In this document: piece by piece, positions 21,367 through 31,848 of the stretch
How positions within the stretch are numbered: position 1 is the first letter of the stretch
Layout: each line of letters begins with the position of its first letter
Assembly: GCA_036927565.1 (NCBI GenBank)
Contig: JAYESD010000007.1
Location: forward strand, 128,562,230-128,626,229
Source of the DNA: Tuctoria greenei
Taxonomy: Eukaryota; Streptophyta; Magnoliopsida; Poales; Poaceae
Direction of reading: 5' to 3'
DNA: 64,000 nucleotides
Program-made: the position numbers and the translations under genes
Notes under the pieces: generated by a model
Database searches by the model: none
Told to the model about the DNA's origin: nothing
Seen by the model: the letters and a program-made list of their open reading frames with translations, nothing else

Positions 21367-22614
21367 TAGTTCCGATGCATCAATCTCAAAGATCTGGAGC
21401 TACTTGAAAGACAATTTCCTTCCTGAAGATAATGTATCCGCTGACCGGATAGTCAGATTGGCTAAAAGATACACACTGGTAGAAGGGGATCTCTACTGGC
21501 GTGGTGCCAACGGCGTCCTATTGCGGTGCATTACAAGGGAAGAAGGTTGCGAGCTCCTTGCAGAAATCCATGGAGGCGAGTGTGGGAACCATGCGTCTTC
21601 CCGCACGCTGGTCGGTAAAGCCTTCCGACATGGCTTCTACTGGCCTACAGTGCTCCAGGATGCAACTGAGCTAGTGAAGAAATGTGAAGCATGCCAGTTC
21701 CATGCAAAGCAAAATCACACACCAGCTCAGCCTCTACAAATGATACCTCCTACATGGCCTTTCGCTGTGTGGGGGATGGATATATTGGGACCTTTCCCAA
21801 GAGACGTCGAAGGTTACAAGTTCATGTATGTTGCCATTGACAAGTTCACCAAATGGTCGGAAGCAACTCCAGTTGTGACAATAAACAAGCAATCAGCTAT
21901 CAATTTCTTGCAGTCCATTGTATGCAGATTTGGAGTCCCAAAGAAGATCATAACTGATAATGGGACCCAGTTCACAAGCTCTGCATTCCAAGGATATTAC
22001 GAAGACCTCGGCTTTCAGGTCAGCTACGCCTTTGTAGCTCACCCGGCAAGCAATGGCCAAGCTGAGAGAGCAAATGCAAAAATCCTAAAAGGACTCAAGA
22101 CGCGCACATATGAGTGCCTGAAAAAACATGGAGCCAACTGGATCGAAGAGCTTCCGCCCACACTGTGGGCCAACAGGACAACTCCAAACCGGTCAACTAG
22201 AGAGACACCCTTCTTCTTGGTGTACAGAGCTGAAGCAGTCCTTCCTCCGGAAATCACCTTGGGGTCGCTCCAGGTCCGGACCTTCGACGATGCCACGCAG
22301 GACCAGCTCCGACGTGAAGACCTTGACCTCCTTGAAGAGGGAAGGTGCCGAGCAGCTGTTCGGAATGGCCGATACTGCCAAGCTCTTCGGCGCTATCACC
22401 AATGGCATGTTCACAGCCGATAGCTTGAGGAAGGCGATCTGGTGCTACGGAGAATACAAACTTGAGAAGGGTTAAACAAACATCCCCCAGCTGGAAAGGA
22501 CCCTTCCGAGTGATCAAAGTATTCCGTCCTGGATGCGTTCGCTTGGCAACCGAGGATGGGACACCGCTCCCTAATCCCTGGAACATTGAGCACCTCCGTA
22601 AGTTCTACGCTTAA
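21367..22614 (+). pseudogene. Retand/RIRE2-like integrase (3' end of pol)
   Basis: Coding similarity begins at the first base after LTR 4 (KIWSYLKDNFLPEDN), so the element is cut by that LTR; gag, protease, RT and RNase H are gone. Counting from the Met at 21404: zinc finger H56, H63, C94, C97 and catalytic core D126, D185, E221 with 35 residues between the last two, all intact. The protein would insert element cDNA into the genome. The main frame stops at 22421-22423 (TAG after HQWHVHSR). The C-terminal part continues past further stops and frameshifts to the natural end (NPWNIEHLRKFYA) at 22614. Lineage call (Tat/Retand) rests on integrase style and on the antisense ORF downstream. Confidence 0.9.
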
Positions 22615-23887
22615 TATCACGGAGGTGAGTATGTAGTTACATGTGATGTTTGTTATAGAGTCATTGTACAGAGTCGGGTAGCCCCTTCGGGAGAACAGAC
22701 GGACCTTCCCCGGAAGGTCCACAAAGTTCAGGCAACACTTGTCACAGTCTCAGAACTAAAAGTGTAGCTAGCTACCTTGGGTCAAACGAGAAACGAAACA
22801 CACTTAGCCTGGTTCTGTACCCTAAGAGTGTACTTGTTTCCTCTATACCCCGGACCTATAATGAAGGACATCATTGTGTGAAAATAGACTCCACGTGCAT
22901 TTATTTTATACAGGCTCAATATTTTTTATTTTTCTCTTTCTTGTCTATAACAAAGTTGTGCAATTCTTAAGAAACTTTAGCTCGACCAATTCATGTATAA
23001 TTCAAGTCGCATTGTCAATTCTTCCGGGTCTAAACATTGAGAATGGTCTACTCGTCTGAATGCCACCAAGCCAATCTAGGTCCAGAGTGTGCTATCGACT
23101 TAGTCTGGTCCTGCACCCTAAGTACACCACTCTACCTACACCTCGGTAGGCCAAAGTAAGGCGAGTCCAGAAACGATCGGACCTGGAGGAAACAAGCCAG
23201 TGCAATTGAATGTATGTAGTGTTGCGTTCGACCTAAAGATTACTCGGGAATCGTAAGTCGCAATTGAGTTATAGATAGGAAATGGATTTTACTATTTTTC
23301 TTAACTTCATTGTGCAGGAAAAATAAAGATCCCATGATGATGGTGAATGAAGTCGGAGCTACCAAAGCTCTGACATCCCCTAAGGTGGCTTGTTGTCGAT
23401 GTTTCAAACATTGATAGCGAGCGTCGCTGGAGCTACTAAGTTCCGGTAAAGCCAATGGGCCAGCCGTCAACGTGAAGAAAAGATGGTGGGAATACTCCCC
23501 AGTGGGGTCTGCTGTCGATGCACTACGTGTTGACAGTGGTCACTGCCGGAGCTACCAAGCTCCGACACCCTAGAGGATTAACCGTTGATGCTCTACGCGT
23601 TGACAAGGGTCGCTGTCGGAGCTACTAAGCTCCGACAACCTCAGGGGGCCCCTACTATCAGCGACTTCGGACCTACAAACTACAAGTTCGAAGCGCGCAA
23701 GTCTTCAACAAAGTGCTACATCCTCTTGGTACATGTTCACAATCAAATTGTGTACATCTACCAAGGGGCCAAGTGGGACAAAAGGGTTGAAGACAAAAAA
23801 TGAAATTCATAAAAAACTTGGATTTCATTTATCTAGAGACAAGAGATTACAAAATTGGAGAAAAAGAAGAGAGAATACAAGCGGGAG
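22615..23887 (+). other. Retand noncoding region between pol and antisense ORF
   Basis: No reading frame of interest. The stretch is scattered with self-complementary words such as GGACCTTCCCCGGAAGGTCC (22702-22721) and four statements of GGAGCTAC-AAGCT-C-GACA (about 23345, 23425, 23545, 23615) at roughly 80-120 bp spacing. These look like a diverged tandem array built on GAGCTACCAAGCTC. Confidence 0.6.
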
Positions 23888-25936
23888 CTACAAAGAGAGA
23901 ATCCTAGACCCTATGGAAGAAAGAGGCGACGTGTTCTGGGCAACCTCCGACACGCTGGCTTTGGCGGCTTCCCCCTCTCCGTCGATGGGGCCTTCAAGCA
24001 CCGGGTCCAGTGGGAAGTGAGGGTCCCGGCTTGTGTAGCACGTCAGCATGAACTCTGCGACGTTCTTCGCTAGGGATTGTCCCTCGGTTTCCAGCTGGTC
24101 CGTGATGACATCGCCCATCTTGGTGAGCTTGTTGCCTGCCGAACTCAATGCTTGCAACGCCTGGTCCAGCTCTGGCTCCGGGTCATCTGGACGCACGGGA
24201 CTAAAACCCATTGGCATCAGCACGTTGTTGGCTTTGCCCAAGACATCCCAAACATGTTGGGACTCCGCAGCCCTCGAGCCTCGCATCTCTTCCAGGGATC
24301 TTCTGGTCGCCGCAAGCTCTGAATTCTCCCGGGAAAGGCGCTCAACCTCTTTGGTGTTCTGCTAAATCTTTTCAGCAACCTACCTTTCGAGTTTACTGAG
24401 CTCCTCCTCCCAGAGGTGGATCTTGTTCCGACGGTCGACTAGGTCCTTCTCCCTGCCCTGCACCTTCTTATCCTTGGTAGCAATTTCGTCCTCCCTCTTG
24501 TGGAGGTCCTGTCCTTGCTGCCAAGCCTTCTTCTCCTCCTTCTCGCTGTGCTCCTCCAGCTTCTTGGTGCGCTCCGCGAGACTCTTGTCACCCAGATTCA
24601 GCCTCTGAGTAAGCTCTTCCTCCCTCTTCACGAGGTCATCCCGCAGCTCCAAGAGTTTTTGCTCTTCATCTTTGAATTTCTCTCCCGCTCCTCAAGAGCC
24701 TCCCGGCGCTTGACGAGGCTGTCGTGGATGGCGTCGAGCCTCTCTTGGCGATCACTCGCTGCATTATTAGCAGCTACGGCATGTTCGTAGATGGACCGAG
24801 ACTGGTTGTCAAGGGATCGAGTCATGCTTTCCCTCTCATCCAGCAGCTGGCCCCAGTACTCCATCCGGGCCTTCTCCTTCTTCACCCACTCCCTATCGTC
24901 AGCCAGCCTGGTTCACGCCAGCTTGGTCTCGAGTTGGAACCGGTTGCGCCACCTCCTAACAGTTTGGCGCTCCTCCTCGAGGGCCTTGCTGTTGTGGTAG
25001 GAAGCCAGCTGCACTTGACGAAGACTGGAGCAGGCGTTGTCGATAGACAACGACAGAGGGATCGGCTCCGGACCTGTCGGGGTCCTCTCCGCTGGCTCGA
25101 GCAGATTCTCTACAACAAAAATCGGGTCCCACAACAAGAGTGGTCCCTTGAGCCTCCACGGCATTAGGGCCACCCTCCGGGATAGCCTCAGCCGCCGCCA
25201 AGGAAGGTCCTGCAACAAAGTTTCGACCTCCGGAGTTGGCTCCGAAGGTCTCGCCGTCGAGTCATCAATAACTGGTCCCCCAGGCGGGGGGCCGGCAACT
25301 TCATCTTGGCACCCTGGCTTAGGCGCGGGCACCTCTAGGACCACCACCTCCGGGGCAGGCGTTGAAGGTTCAGCCGGAGCTGAAGCCACTTCTGGCTCCG
25401 ACGCTGGCGCCTCTTCCACCGCCGGCTCAGGCGCTGGCGCTTCGACCATAATGGGCTCGGGCGCCGGCACCTCTGCAGCAATCGGCTCACGCGTCGTAAC
25501 CTCTTCGACGACCGGCTCTACCGCCAACTTCATAAGCCACCGGCTCTACTGACGGGGCTTCATCAACACCCGGCTCTATCGTCGGGGCTTCGTCAACCAC
25601 CGGCACCACTGTCGAGGCTTCAACAACGTTCGGCTCTAGGGCCGGGACTACAGCCACCTCTGGCTCTGAGGCTGGAGCATCCATCATCTCAGCATTCGAA
25701 CCCGGAGCTTCAAGCTCCGGAGCTGGTGCAGCTGGTACATCTTCATTCCCGTGGTCCGGTGCTACCACGGGAGCTTCAGGGGATGAGTCGAAGTCCAGGA
25801 CCACGACAGCCGGCGTCGGGGCTGCCGCGACCTCAGCCACCACCTGGGGCGATGCTGGGATTGGAGCCGGAGCCTCCGCCTGCACAGCCTCAGCTGCTGT
25901 TGCAGGAACTGGAGCTTCAGCCCCTTTCTGGGTACC

Positions 25937-26014
25937 CTGTGGATGAAGGACGAAGACACTTAAAACACAGTTACAACAAAAAAACAACCAACTGAGATAA
26001 AAAACCAAATTTAC
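25937..26014 (-). other. Candidate intron in the antisense ORF (78 nt)
   Basis: Minus-strand borders are GAG/GTAAAT and CCACAG/GGT, the interior is T-rich, and the two sides read KPFE and GTQKGAEAP in phase 0. The reading is only continuous if a frameshift just upstream (near 26070) is allowed for. It is a prediction from splice signals and composition. Confidence 0.55.
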
Positions 26015-27600
26015 CTCGAAAGGCTTCCGCTCCAGCTAGCGCGGAATCTCTTCCCCAGACGCTCGGGGCCGGACCCTGTCGCCACTTGCGTGGTAGCTCT
26101 GAAAGGTTCCCCGGAACTTGATGTTGTTGTTGGTGTCGCCTTGGTTGAGGCCCCCCTCGACTGAGAAGGACCCCCGGGCCTGGATCCCTCAGTAGGACCT
26201 GGTACCAGAGCCACATGGCCAGAGCTAGCCCCCCGGGGAGATGTCGATGTTGGGGTAGTTGCCGTTGTTGAAGACTTACCCCTTCGGGGAGAAGGAGCTA
26301 TTTCGGAAGGAGCAGGTCTGACGGACCTCCCGTCAGAGTGCTCCAACTTTCTCTTGCGGCTCGAGGGCTCGGCCAACTCCTTGCCCTTGCCTACGACTTC
26401 GGTTCTTGGCTTTGGGGCGGGAGCGGAGCTGCCTTCAGAAGCTCTGGGGATTGCCACCCCGGAGGTTGATCGCCTCTCCACCAGGCCCAAGTCGTCCAAC
26501 AGCGGCATCTTCCTCCGGAGCTCTCTGCACTCCTTTGGTATCATATTCAGAGGCAGGAAGGCCGCCGGTGGAGACACGTCGCCAGGGCCGATGTTCCCAG
26601 GCTGGAACTTCTTGAGATGGTTCTTCAAGGCTTCACCAGTCAAGTTGGTGTCCAAGCCGACCACAATGCGATTGGTGTCCATCTCATTTTTGAAGGCCTA
26701 GGCAGGCCTGCTCCTAGCCTTCAGCAGGGCCCACCTGTTCGTTAAGAAGTTGCCGAAGACCATCTGAGGGGTCACCCCACCTTCGACACATTCCTGGATT
26801 CTGTCCAGGATGGGCCTATACTCCCTCGACAGCTCCAGCACGTCACTCCAAGTGTTGGTGTCAACGCGAGGATGGCCTTCAGGCAGCTCCAGCCTCTCGT
26901 GTCCCTCGACAGTGATGACCACCCAGTCTTTCTTCCAGTCGTCCCACTTGCCGGAAGGGAAGGACCTCAAGTACTTGAGGGGAGAGTTTTTCCGCTTCAC
27001 GAAGTAGTACAAGCTGATGAACTCATCACTCTTCCCGGTCGGGTGGACAGTGAAGAAAGTCCGGACCAACTCCACGCAAGGAGGCACGCCCACCCACATC
27101 TCACAAAAGTGGATGAAAGTTGCCACTAGCAAGATTGAGTGGGGGCCTAGATGGTGGAGCTGCAGACCATAGAAATCAAGCAGCATCAGAACGAAAGTGG
27201 AGAAAGGCAGGATCAAACCCGCCATGGCGCACCCAAGGAAGTACACCATATCTCCGGCTCGCTCCTTCTCGAAGGGAAGCTTGCCGCAGCGAATGTCGTT
27301 GTCAAAGGAGTCACTGGACCATCCCATGTAGGTCCGGACCCTAGACAACTCCTTCTTGCTCCCGATGCGGCTCTTGGGGAGTCCTAACTTTATCGTGGCA
27401 CAGCGTGGCGAGAAGGGAAAGGCGAGCAAAAGTTTGGAGGATTTGAGCGCAAGTTCGAATGAAGGCGTAAAGAATCCCCAAACAGTGAACGCTTTCCTTC
27501 TTAAGTAAGCCCCCGCAATGCTTGGATGGAAACCGCAGAGGAGCCGGCGATACAATTCAAAAACTTCATCCTGCCAATGACAAGGGGGTCTGGGGCCACC

Positions 27601-27605
27601 CCGAC
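27601..27605 (+). repeat. Target-site duplication of tandem SIRE array, left copy (CCGAC)
   Basis: Identical to 46127-46131, directly after the third LTR. The antisense ORF sequence is continuous across the two points when one copy is kept. Confidence 0.95.
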
Positions 27606-29398
27606 TGTAAGACCTATGTGTGCTAAATACATTGGCTTGTAGTGAATACACTTGGCTTTGATGATAAAAGTTTTAAATATCACCAAAACACCTTTTTATC
27701 AAGGTCCGACTCTAGCTTTGAGCTACAGCAAGATCCGACCATAGGTCCGACTTGTTTTGGGTAGCTCCGGTTACGTTAGATGCTAGGTCTGGCTTCTTGG
27801 TAAGGTCCGACTAGCTTTGGTTAGCTCCGGTGAGCTTTATCTTTAGCTCCGGCATGTCTTTGTTAGCTCCGGCATGTCTTTGATAGCTCCGGCATATACT
27901 TGATAGCTCTGGCATGCTTTTGCTAAGCTCTGACGTACTTTGTCAAGCTCCGGCGCTAGGTTCTACTAGCTTTTGTTAGCTCCGGCTCAAGCTCCGGGAT
28001 GCTTTGGCAAGGTCCGGAACTTGACCTAAGTGCTTCTGCTTTTCATTTGCAATGTTTCGTACTTGCTTTACATTGTTGGAAAGATTTCTTAGTATTCATT
28101 TGCTAAGTTTTTGGTGCGTTTTGGTTGATATGGATAATATTGTGTTACCGTGGTTTTGCAACATGCTTATGTGAGGTTCTCACATAAGGTGTTGTGTTCG
28201 GAACTAACTTGAGTCAAGTCGAGGACTTGGGCTCGTATGGATCGGTTGTTTATTCATGTGCAGGTGTTGCTTGAGTTCAAGTCATGGCTGGTGACAGGAT
28301 CCATTGGACTAGTCTCAGGAGGATATGAGGTTCCAACAACCAAGTTCGGGAGGAACTGTGGTTGAGCGGGTCAGGAGGTCGCGCAGGATGATTGAATCAA
28401 GGGCAGTGCATATGAAGGTCAAAGGAAGGTGTTCGCACATGTGCATGAGGTGCATGATGTGGCAATATGCTTCTAGAGACGGATTGTGGAAGGAAGATCT
28501 GATCGGAAGGATCGGATCATATCGGTTGAAGACTTAGGCTGCTAGCTGAGTCGGTTATGGCTCGGTATGGAAATATCGAGTTGGTTATGTTAGGATTTCG
28601 TGTGGCTCACGAATTTGAGTTGTTTAGGAATGTGGGATACGTTCCTAAGGTGTTTGGAAGTCTTAAGATTGCTTCTATCTGTGTATAGAAGAGTCTTAAG
28701 CAGTTATGGAAAGTTCCGATTGTGATCGGATTAGGATTGGAGTCCTAGTTGAGATTGGGATGGCCTAAGGGCTGGTTATATAAGCAAGGGAGCCCATAGA
28801 TCGTCGTAGACGACTTTGGGGCTGTTCCTCTTATGTTCTATTGAATAAAATTCGTAGTTTGAAGGAACTTTTGTGCCTTGTTCGTCCGACTTGTTCCAGA
28901 CAACTTTTCCTCGTCGAGTTTCTGGACAGCACTACCTTTCGTCGGTGGTTTTATCATAACTCGAGTTTTACAAATCCAATTGACGTCATTCTTTTTGGGT
29001 TGTCTTCACAACTTGATTGTCTATCATCTGTCAAAATTTCACGGTCATTGGATTTGTGTTTTTTGATCTACACGAGTTTCTTTGCAGCATTCCAGAAACT
29101 GTTTTTCTCGGGTAGGTCAGAGTGACCAGTGTTTGATCTCTTGATCAAAACTTGAGTTTTTCTCGATGGATTTGAGTAATTCTTTTTGTGTTGTCTTCGT
29201 GACTTGATTCTATCTGATATCTATCACTTTTGTCACGGTGAAACACGTTTAGATTAGTCTCATACACGATTTCTTTAACAGATCATTTTTCTGCCGAAAG
29301 GGTTTGGGGTTTTAATTGTTTCCACTGCGTAAGATTTTTAAATCTACCATTCACCCCCCCCCCCTCTGGTAGCTTTTCACGTGTTCTTCGATCCTACA
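27606..29398 (+). repeat. SIRE LTR 1 (1793 bp)
   Basis: Starts TGTAAGACCTATGTGTGC and ends CGATCCTACA. U3 carries clustered AGCTCCGG and GGTCCGA words (27708-28020). TATATAA lies at 28777-28783 and a polyadenylation-like AATAAA at 28844-28849, giving a short R region. Near the end a run of 11 C (29354-29364) is longer than the run in LTRs 2 and 3, a length change typical of homopolymers. Confidence 0.95.
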
Positions 29399-29412
29399 AT
29401 TGGTATTAGAGC
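29399..29412 (+). other. Primer-binding site, body 1
   Basis: ATTGGTATTAGAGC directly follows LTR 1. The other copies read ATTGGTATCAGAGC, the complement of initiator tRNA-Met; body 1 has a C-to-T change. Confidence 0.9.
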
Positions 29413-29460
29413 CACGGTGCTCTAATCTTTGTGATTTGCACGTGTTTTTTACTAATCATC

Positions 29461-31848
29461 ATGGAGAAGTACTCCGCCAAACCTTGTGTATTTGCTGGTA
29501 TTGATTTTCAGGTTTGGAAGGCACGCATGGAGGCTTTCATCCAGGCACAAGGCTTTGCTATATGGGAGAAGGTGTATAAGCCTTATAAAGTGCCACCTAA
29601 TGATCAAGTTACGGCCACAAACCTACGGGACGTCGACAACAACAACAAAGCCCGAAACTTGATCATCCAAGGACTCACTCAAAGCGACTTTGATCATGTC
29701 GCGCACCTCCGGTCAGCATACGATGTTTGGAGAGCTCTCTGTGACTATCATGAAGGCTCCAACACAATCAAGGAGGTAAAACAAGATATGTTCAAAAAGG
29801 AATACATGCGTTTTGAGATGCAACCAGGTGAGTCTATCGATGACCTCTTTGCTCGTTTCAATAAAATTCTTAGCAACTTACGTAGTGTCAATGTTAATTT
29901 TTCTGATGCCGAGAATGCTAGACAACTTCTTAGTGCATTAGACATGTCAGTTTGGGAGATGAAAGTAACATCCATTCGTGAATCAACTGTCATGAGTTCT
30001 CTTACATTAGATGTACTTTATTCTAAACTAAAAACTCATGAAATTGATATTCTAGCACGTAAGAACCCAAATAAGTCTATTTCATTTGTTTCACAACGTG
30101 ATATGTCTAGCTCCGGCCAATCATCATCTTGCAATACTCTTGCTTTGTTGTCCTCGCTAACCCTGGAACAGATCGAAGAATTTCCAGAAGAGGAGTTGGC
30201 ACTCATCTCTACTAGATTCTCAAAAGCATTGCAAAATGTGAGAACTAGAAGGAGAGGAAGCTCCGGACCTCAACGCTGTTTTGAATGTGGTAAAATAGGA
30301 TACTTTCGTACAGAATGCCCTAACCTTTCAGGTCCGACCACCTGGGAAGAAAAACAAAGCAAGGTCCGGACCTCCTCTGGAAACTCCAACAAGAAGAAGA
30401 AGGGTACCATAGGACGCAAGATGATTAACAGCTTCATCACCGCACTTCAAGAACTTAGTTCAAGTGATATAGACTTTGAAAGTGATGAAGATGTTGACGA
30501 TCTGGCCAACTTATGCTTCATGGCGGGCAAAACAAGATCAAGATCAAGTCAGGAGGATGCAGAACACAGCAGTGAAGATCATGAGGTATGTTCTACCTGC
30601 AATGAAATGTGTGATGCTATTTCTCGTGCAACTATTATTGTCAAGAAAAAGGACAAAAAGCTTAGGGATAATGCTGCTAAAATTGAATCACTAGAATCTG
30701 AAATTAACCGTTTAAAAACTTTGATTCCTAGTGATGATGCATGTCCCTCATGTGACTTAATCTATGAACAATTGTCCACATTAAGAAGTGCACACTCCTC
30801 CATTCTAGATAGACTTGATGAAGAAATTGAAAAGAACAAAGATCTTGCTGCACTTAATGATAAAAACTTGAAAGATGCTAGCTGTTCTACAATTGACTTG
30901 CATTGTTCTACTTGTGATGATCTTAATAAGAAACTACATGATGCTATGAATGAAATTTCTATATTGAACAATGCTTTACGTTCCCATGAAGTTAAATTTT
31001 GTTCCAATTGCAAATTAAAAGGAAAAACCTCATGTGAAAATTGCCTTGATCTGTCCAATAAACTTGATGACATGCATAGGACATTAGATCAGTTTTGTAA
31101 TGGGAATAAGAACCTAAACTTGCTGCTGAATTCTTCCAAGTCTTGCAATGATAAAACTGGTTTAGGTTTTGATTCTCATGCTCATGCTAAGGCACATCCA
31201 CGTAAAATTGTAAAGTCATTTGGAGGTGGTTTGATTCAGACAGTTCCTAAACAAAAAGGAGTTGTTTTCAAATCTGCAGGAGTGTTGCCTCATTCGGTTT
31301 CAAATAAAAATATTGCTTGCTCATCTAGACATGAACACAATGTTAAATTTCATTGTACCTTCTATGGTAGAGATGGTCATGTCATAGATTTTTGTTATAG
31401 ACTAGCTAAACAACAGAAAAAGGAAAGAAAAATTGCTAGATCTTATAACTTTCATGCAATTAGAAAAACACAACCTGCTTTAGTGAGTCAGAAATTTGAA
31501 AAGGTAGCTTCCGGACCTTCTGATAAGAAATCTGCAAAAGCAGCTCCGATAGTTCCGATAGCTCCGAGAGCTCCTGGATCTTCTGTTGTTCCCTTTGGAG
31601 CTTCAGTTTTTGCCTTCGGACCTTCTGCTTTTACCTCCGGACCTACTGGTTTTCACTCTAAACAAGTAACAACTTCTAAATCAACTGTTAAGAACATAAA
31701 ACCTCAATCTTTGACTCATAAACCTGCTGTTTTGTCTCAGCTTTCGCGTATTTTTCCTGCTGCACGTCGCGTGACTCAGTACTGGATTCCTAAATGCCTT
31801 TTGACTAACCCCAGTATTGAGTCATCGACGTATTGTGCTTTTATGTAG
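29461..31848 (+). CDS. SIRE gag, body 1: full-length open frame
   Basis: The frame of 795 codons from ATG 29461 is unbroken and ends at TAG 31846-31848. The Met at 29431 is in frame but the conserved start in all copies is MEKYS at 29461. Order: capsid domain of UBN2 type (about 1-230, FQVWKARMEAFIQAQGFAIW), knuckle region (about 276-290), basic stretch, a long coiled coil with repeated CxxC pairs (CSTCNEMC, CPSCDL, CSTCDD, CSNC, CENC), a second knuckle near 638, then a Ser/Pro/Gly-rich tail. The length, about 800 residues, is typical of SIRE gag. It would form the cytoplasmic particle. Both CCHC knuckles are damaged here: GKIGYFRTEC has Tyr for His, and CTFYGRDGH has Tyr for Cys. Body 2 keeps the normal residues, so this protein is full length but probably poor in RNA binding. 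Confidence 0.9.
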   Translation: MEKYSAKPCVFAGIDFQVWKARMEAFIQAQGFAIWEKVYKPYKVPPNDQVTATNLRDVDNNNKARNLIIQGLTQSDFDHVAHLRSAYDVWRALCDYHEGSNTIKEVKQDMFKKEYMRFEMQPGESIDDLFARFNKILSNLRSVNVNFSDAENARQLLSALDMSVWEMKVTSIRESTVMSSLTLDVLYSKLKTHEIDILARKNPNKSISFVSQRDMSSSGQSSSCNTLALLSSLTLEQIEEFPEEELALISTRFSKALQNVRTRRRGSSGPQRCFECGKIGYFRTECPNLSGPTTWEEKQSKVRTSSGNSNKKKKGTIGRKMINSFITALQELSSSDIDFESDEDVDDLANLCFMAGKTRSRSSQEDAEHSSEDHEVCSTCNEMCDAISRATIIVKKKDKKLRDNAAKIESLESEINRLKTLIPSDDACPSCDLIYEQLSTLRSAHSSILDRLDEEIEKNKDLAALNDKNLKDASCSTIDLHCSTCDDLNKKLHDAMNEISILNNALRSHEVKFCSNCKLKGKTSCENCLDLSNKLDDMHRTLDQFCNGNKNLNLLLNSSKSCNDKTGLGFDSHAHAKAHPRKIVKSFGGGLIQTVPKQKGVVFKSAGVLPHSVSNKNIACSSRHEHNVKFHCTFYGRDGHVIDFCYRLAKQQKKERKIARSYNFHAIRKTQPALVSQKFEKVASGPSDKKSAKAAPIVPIAPRAPGSSVVPFGASVFAFGPSAFTSGPTGFHSKQVTTSKSTVKNIKPQSLTHKPAVLSQLSRIFPAARRVTQYWIPKCLLTNPSIESSTYCAFM

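Larger units (their letters stand above)
23888..27605 (-). pseudogene. Retand antisense extra ORF, main part
   Basis: A long minus-strand gene lies opposite to pol, as in Tat-lineage elements such as Grande and RIRE2. The N-terminal half (27605-26698) resembles the family annotated as putative gypsy-type transposon protein (Transposase_28): FELYRRLLCGFHPSIAGAYL, LLDFYGLQLHHLGPHSILL and HFCEMWVGVPP. A TAG at 26698-26700 is followed in the same frame by MDTNRIVVGLDTNL. Next come a basic Ser/Pro/Thr-rich linker (26600-26015), a candidate intron, an acidic Ala/Pro/Glu-rich tract (25936 to about 25200), a coiled coil (24913-24380, EEKKAWQQGQDLHKRED) and a C-terminal helical domain (24286-23888). 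Frameshifts near 26070, 25530, 25190 and 24680 and a TGA near 24910 make it a pseudogene. The function of these proteins is unknown. The N-terminus lies at 46132-46378, beyond the SIRE insertion. Confidence 0.8.

Noticed and set aside
24048..27400. Plus-strand frames opposite the Retand antisense ORF
   Set aside because: They are mirror frames of a recognisable minus-strand coding sequence and carry no domains.
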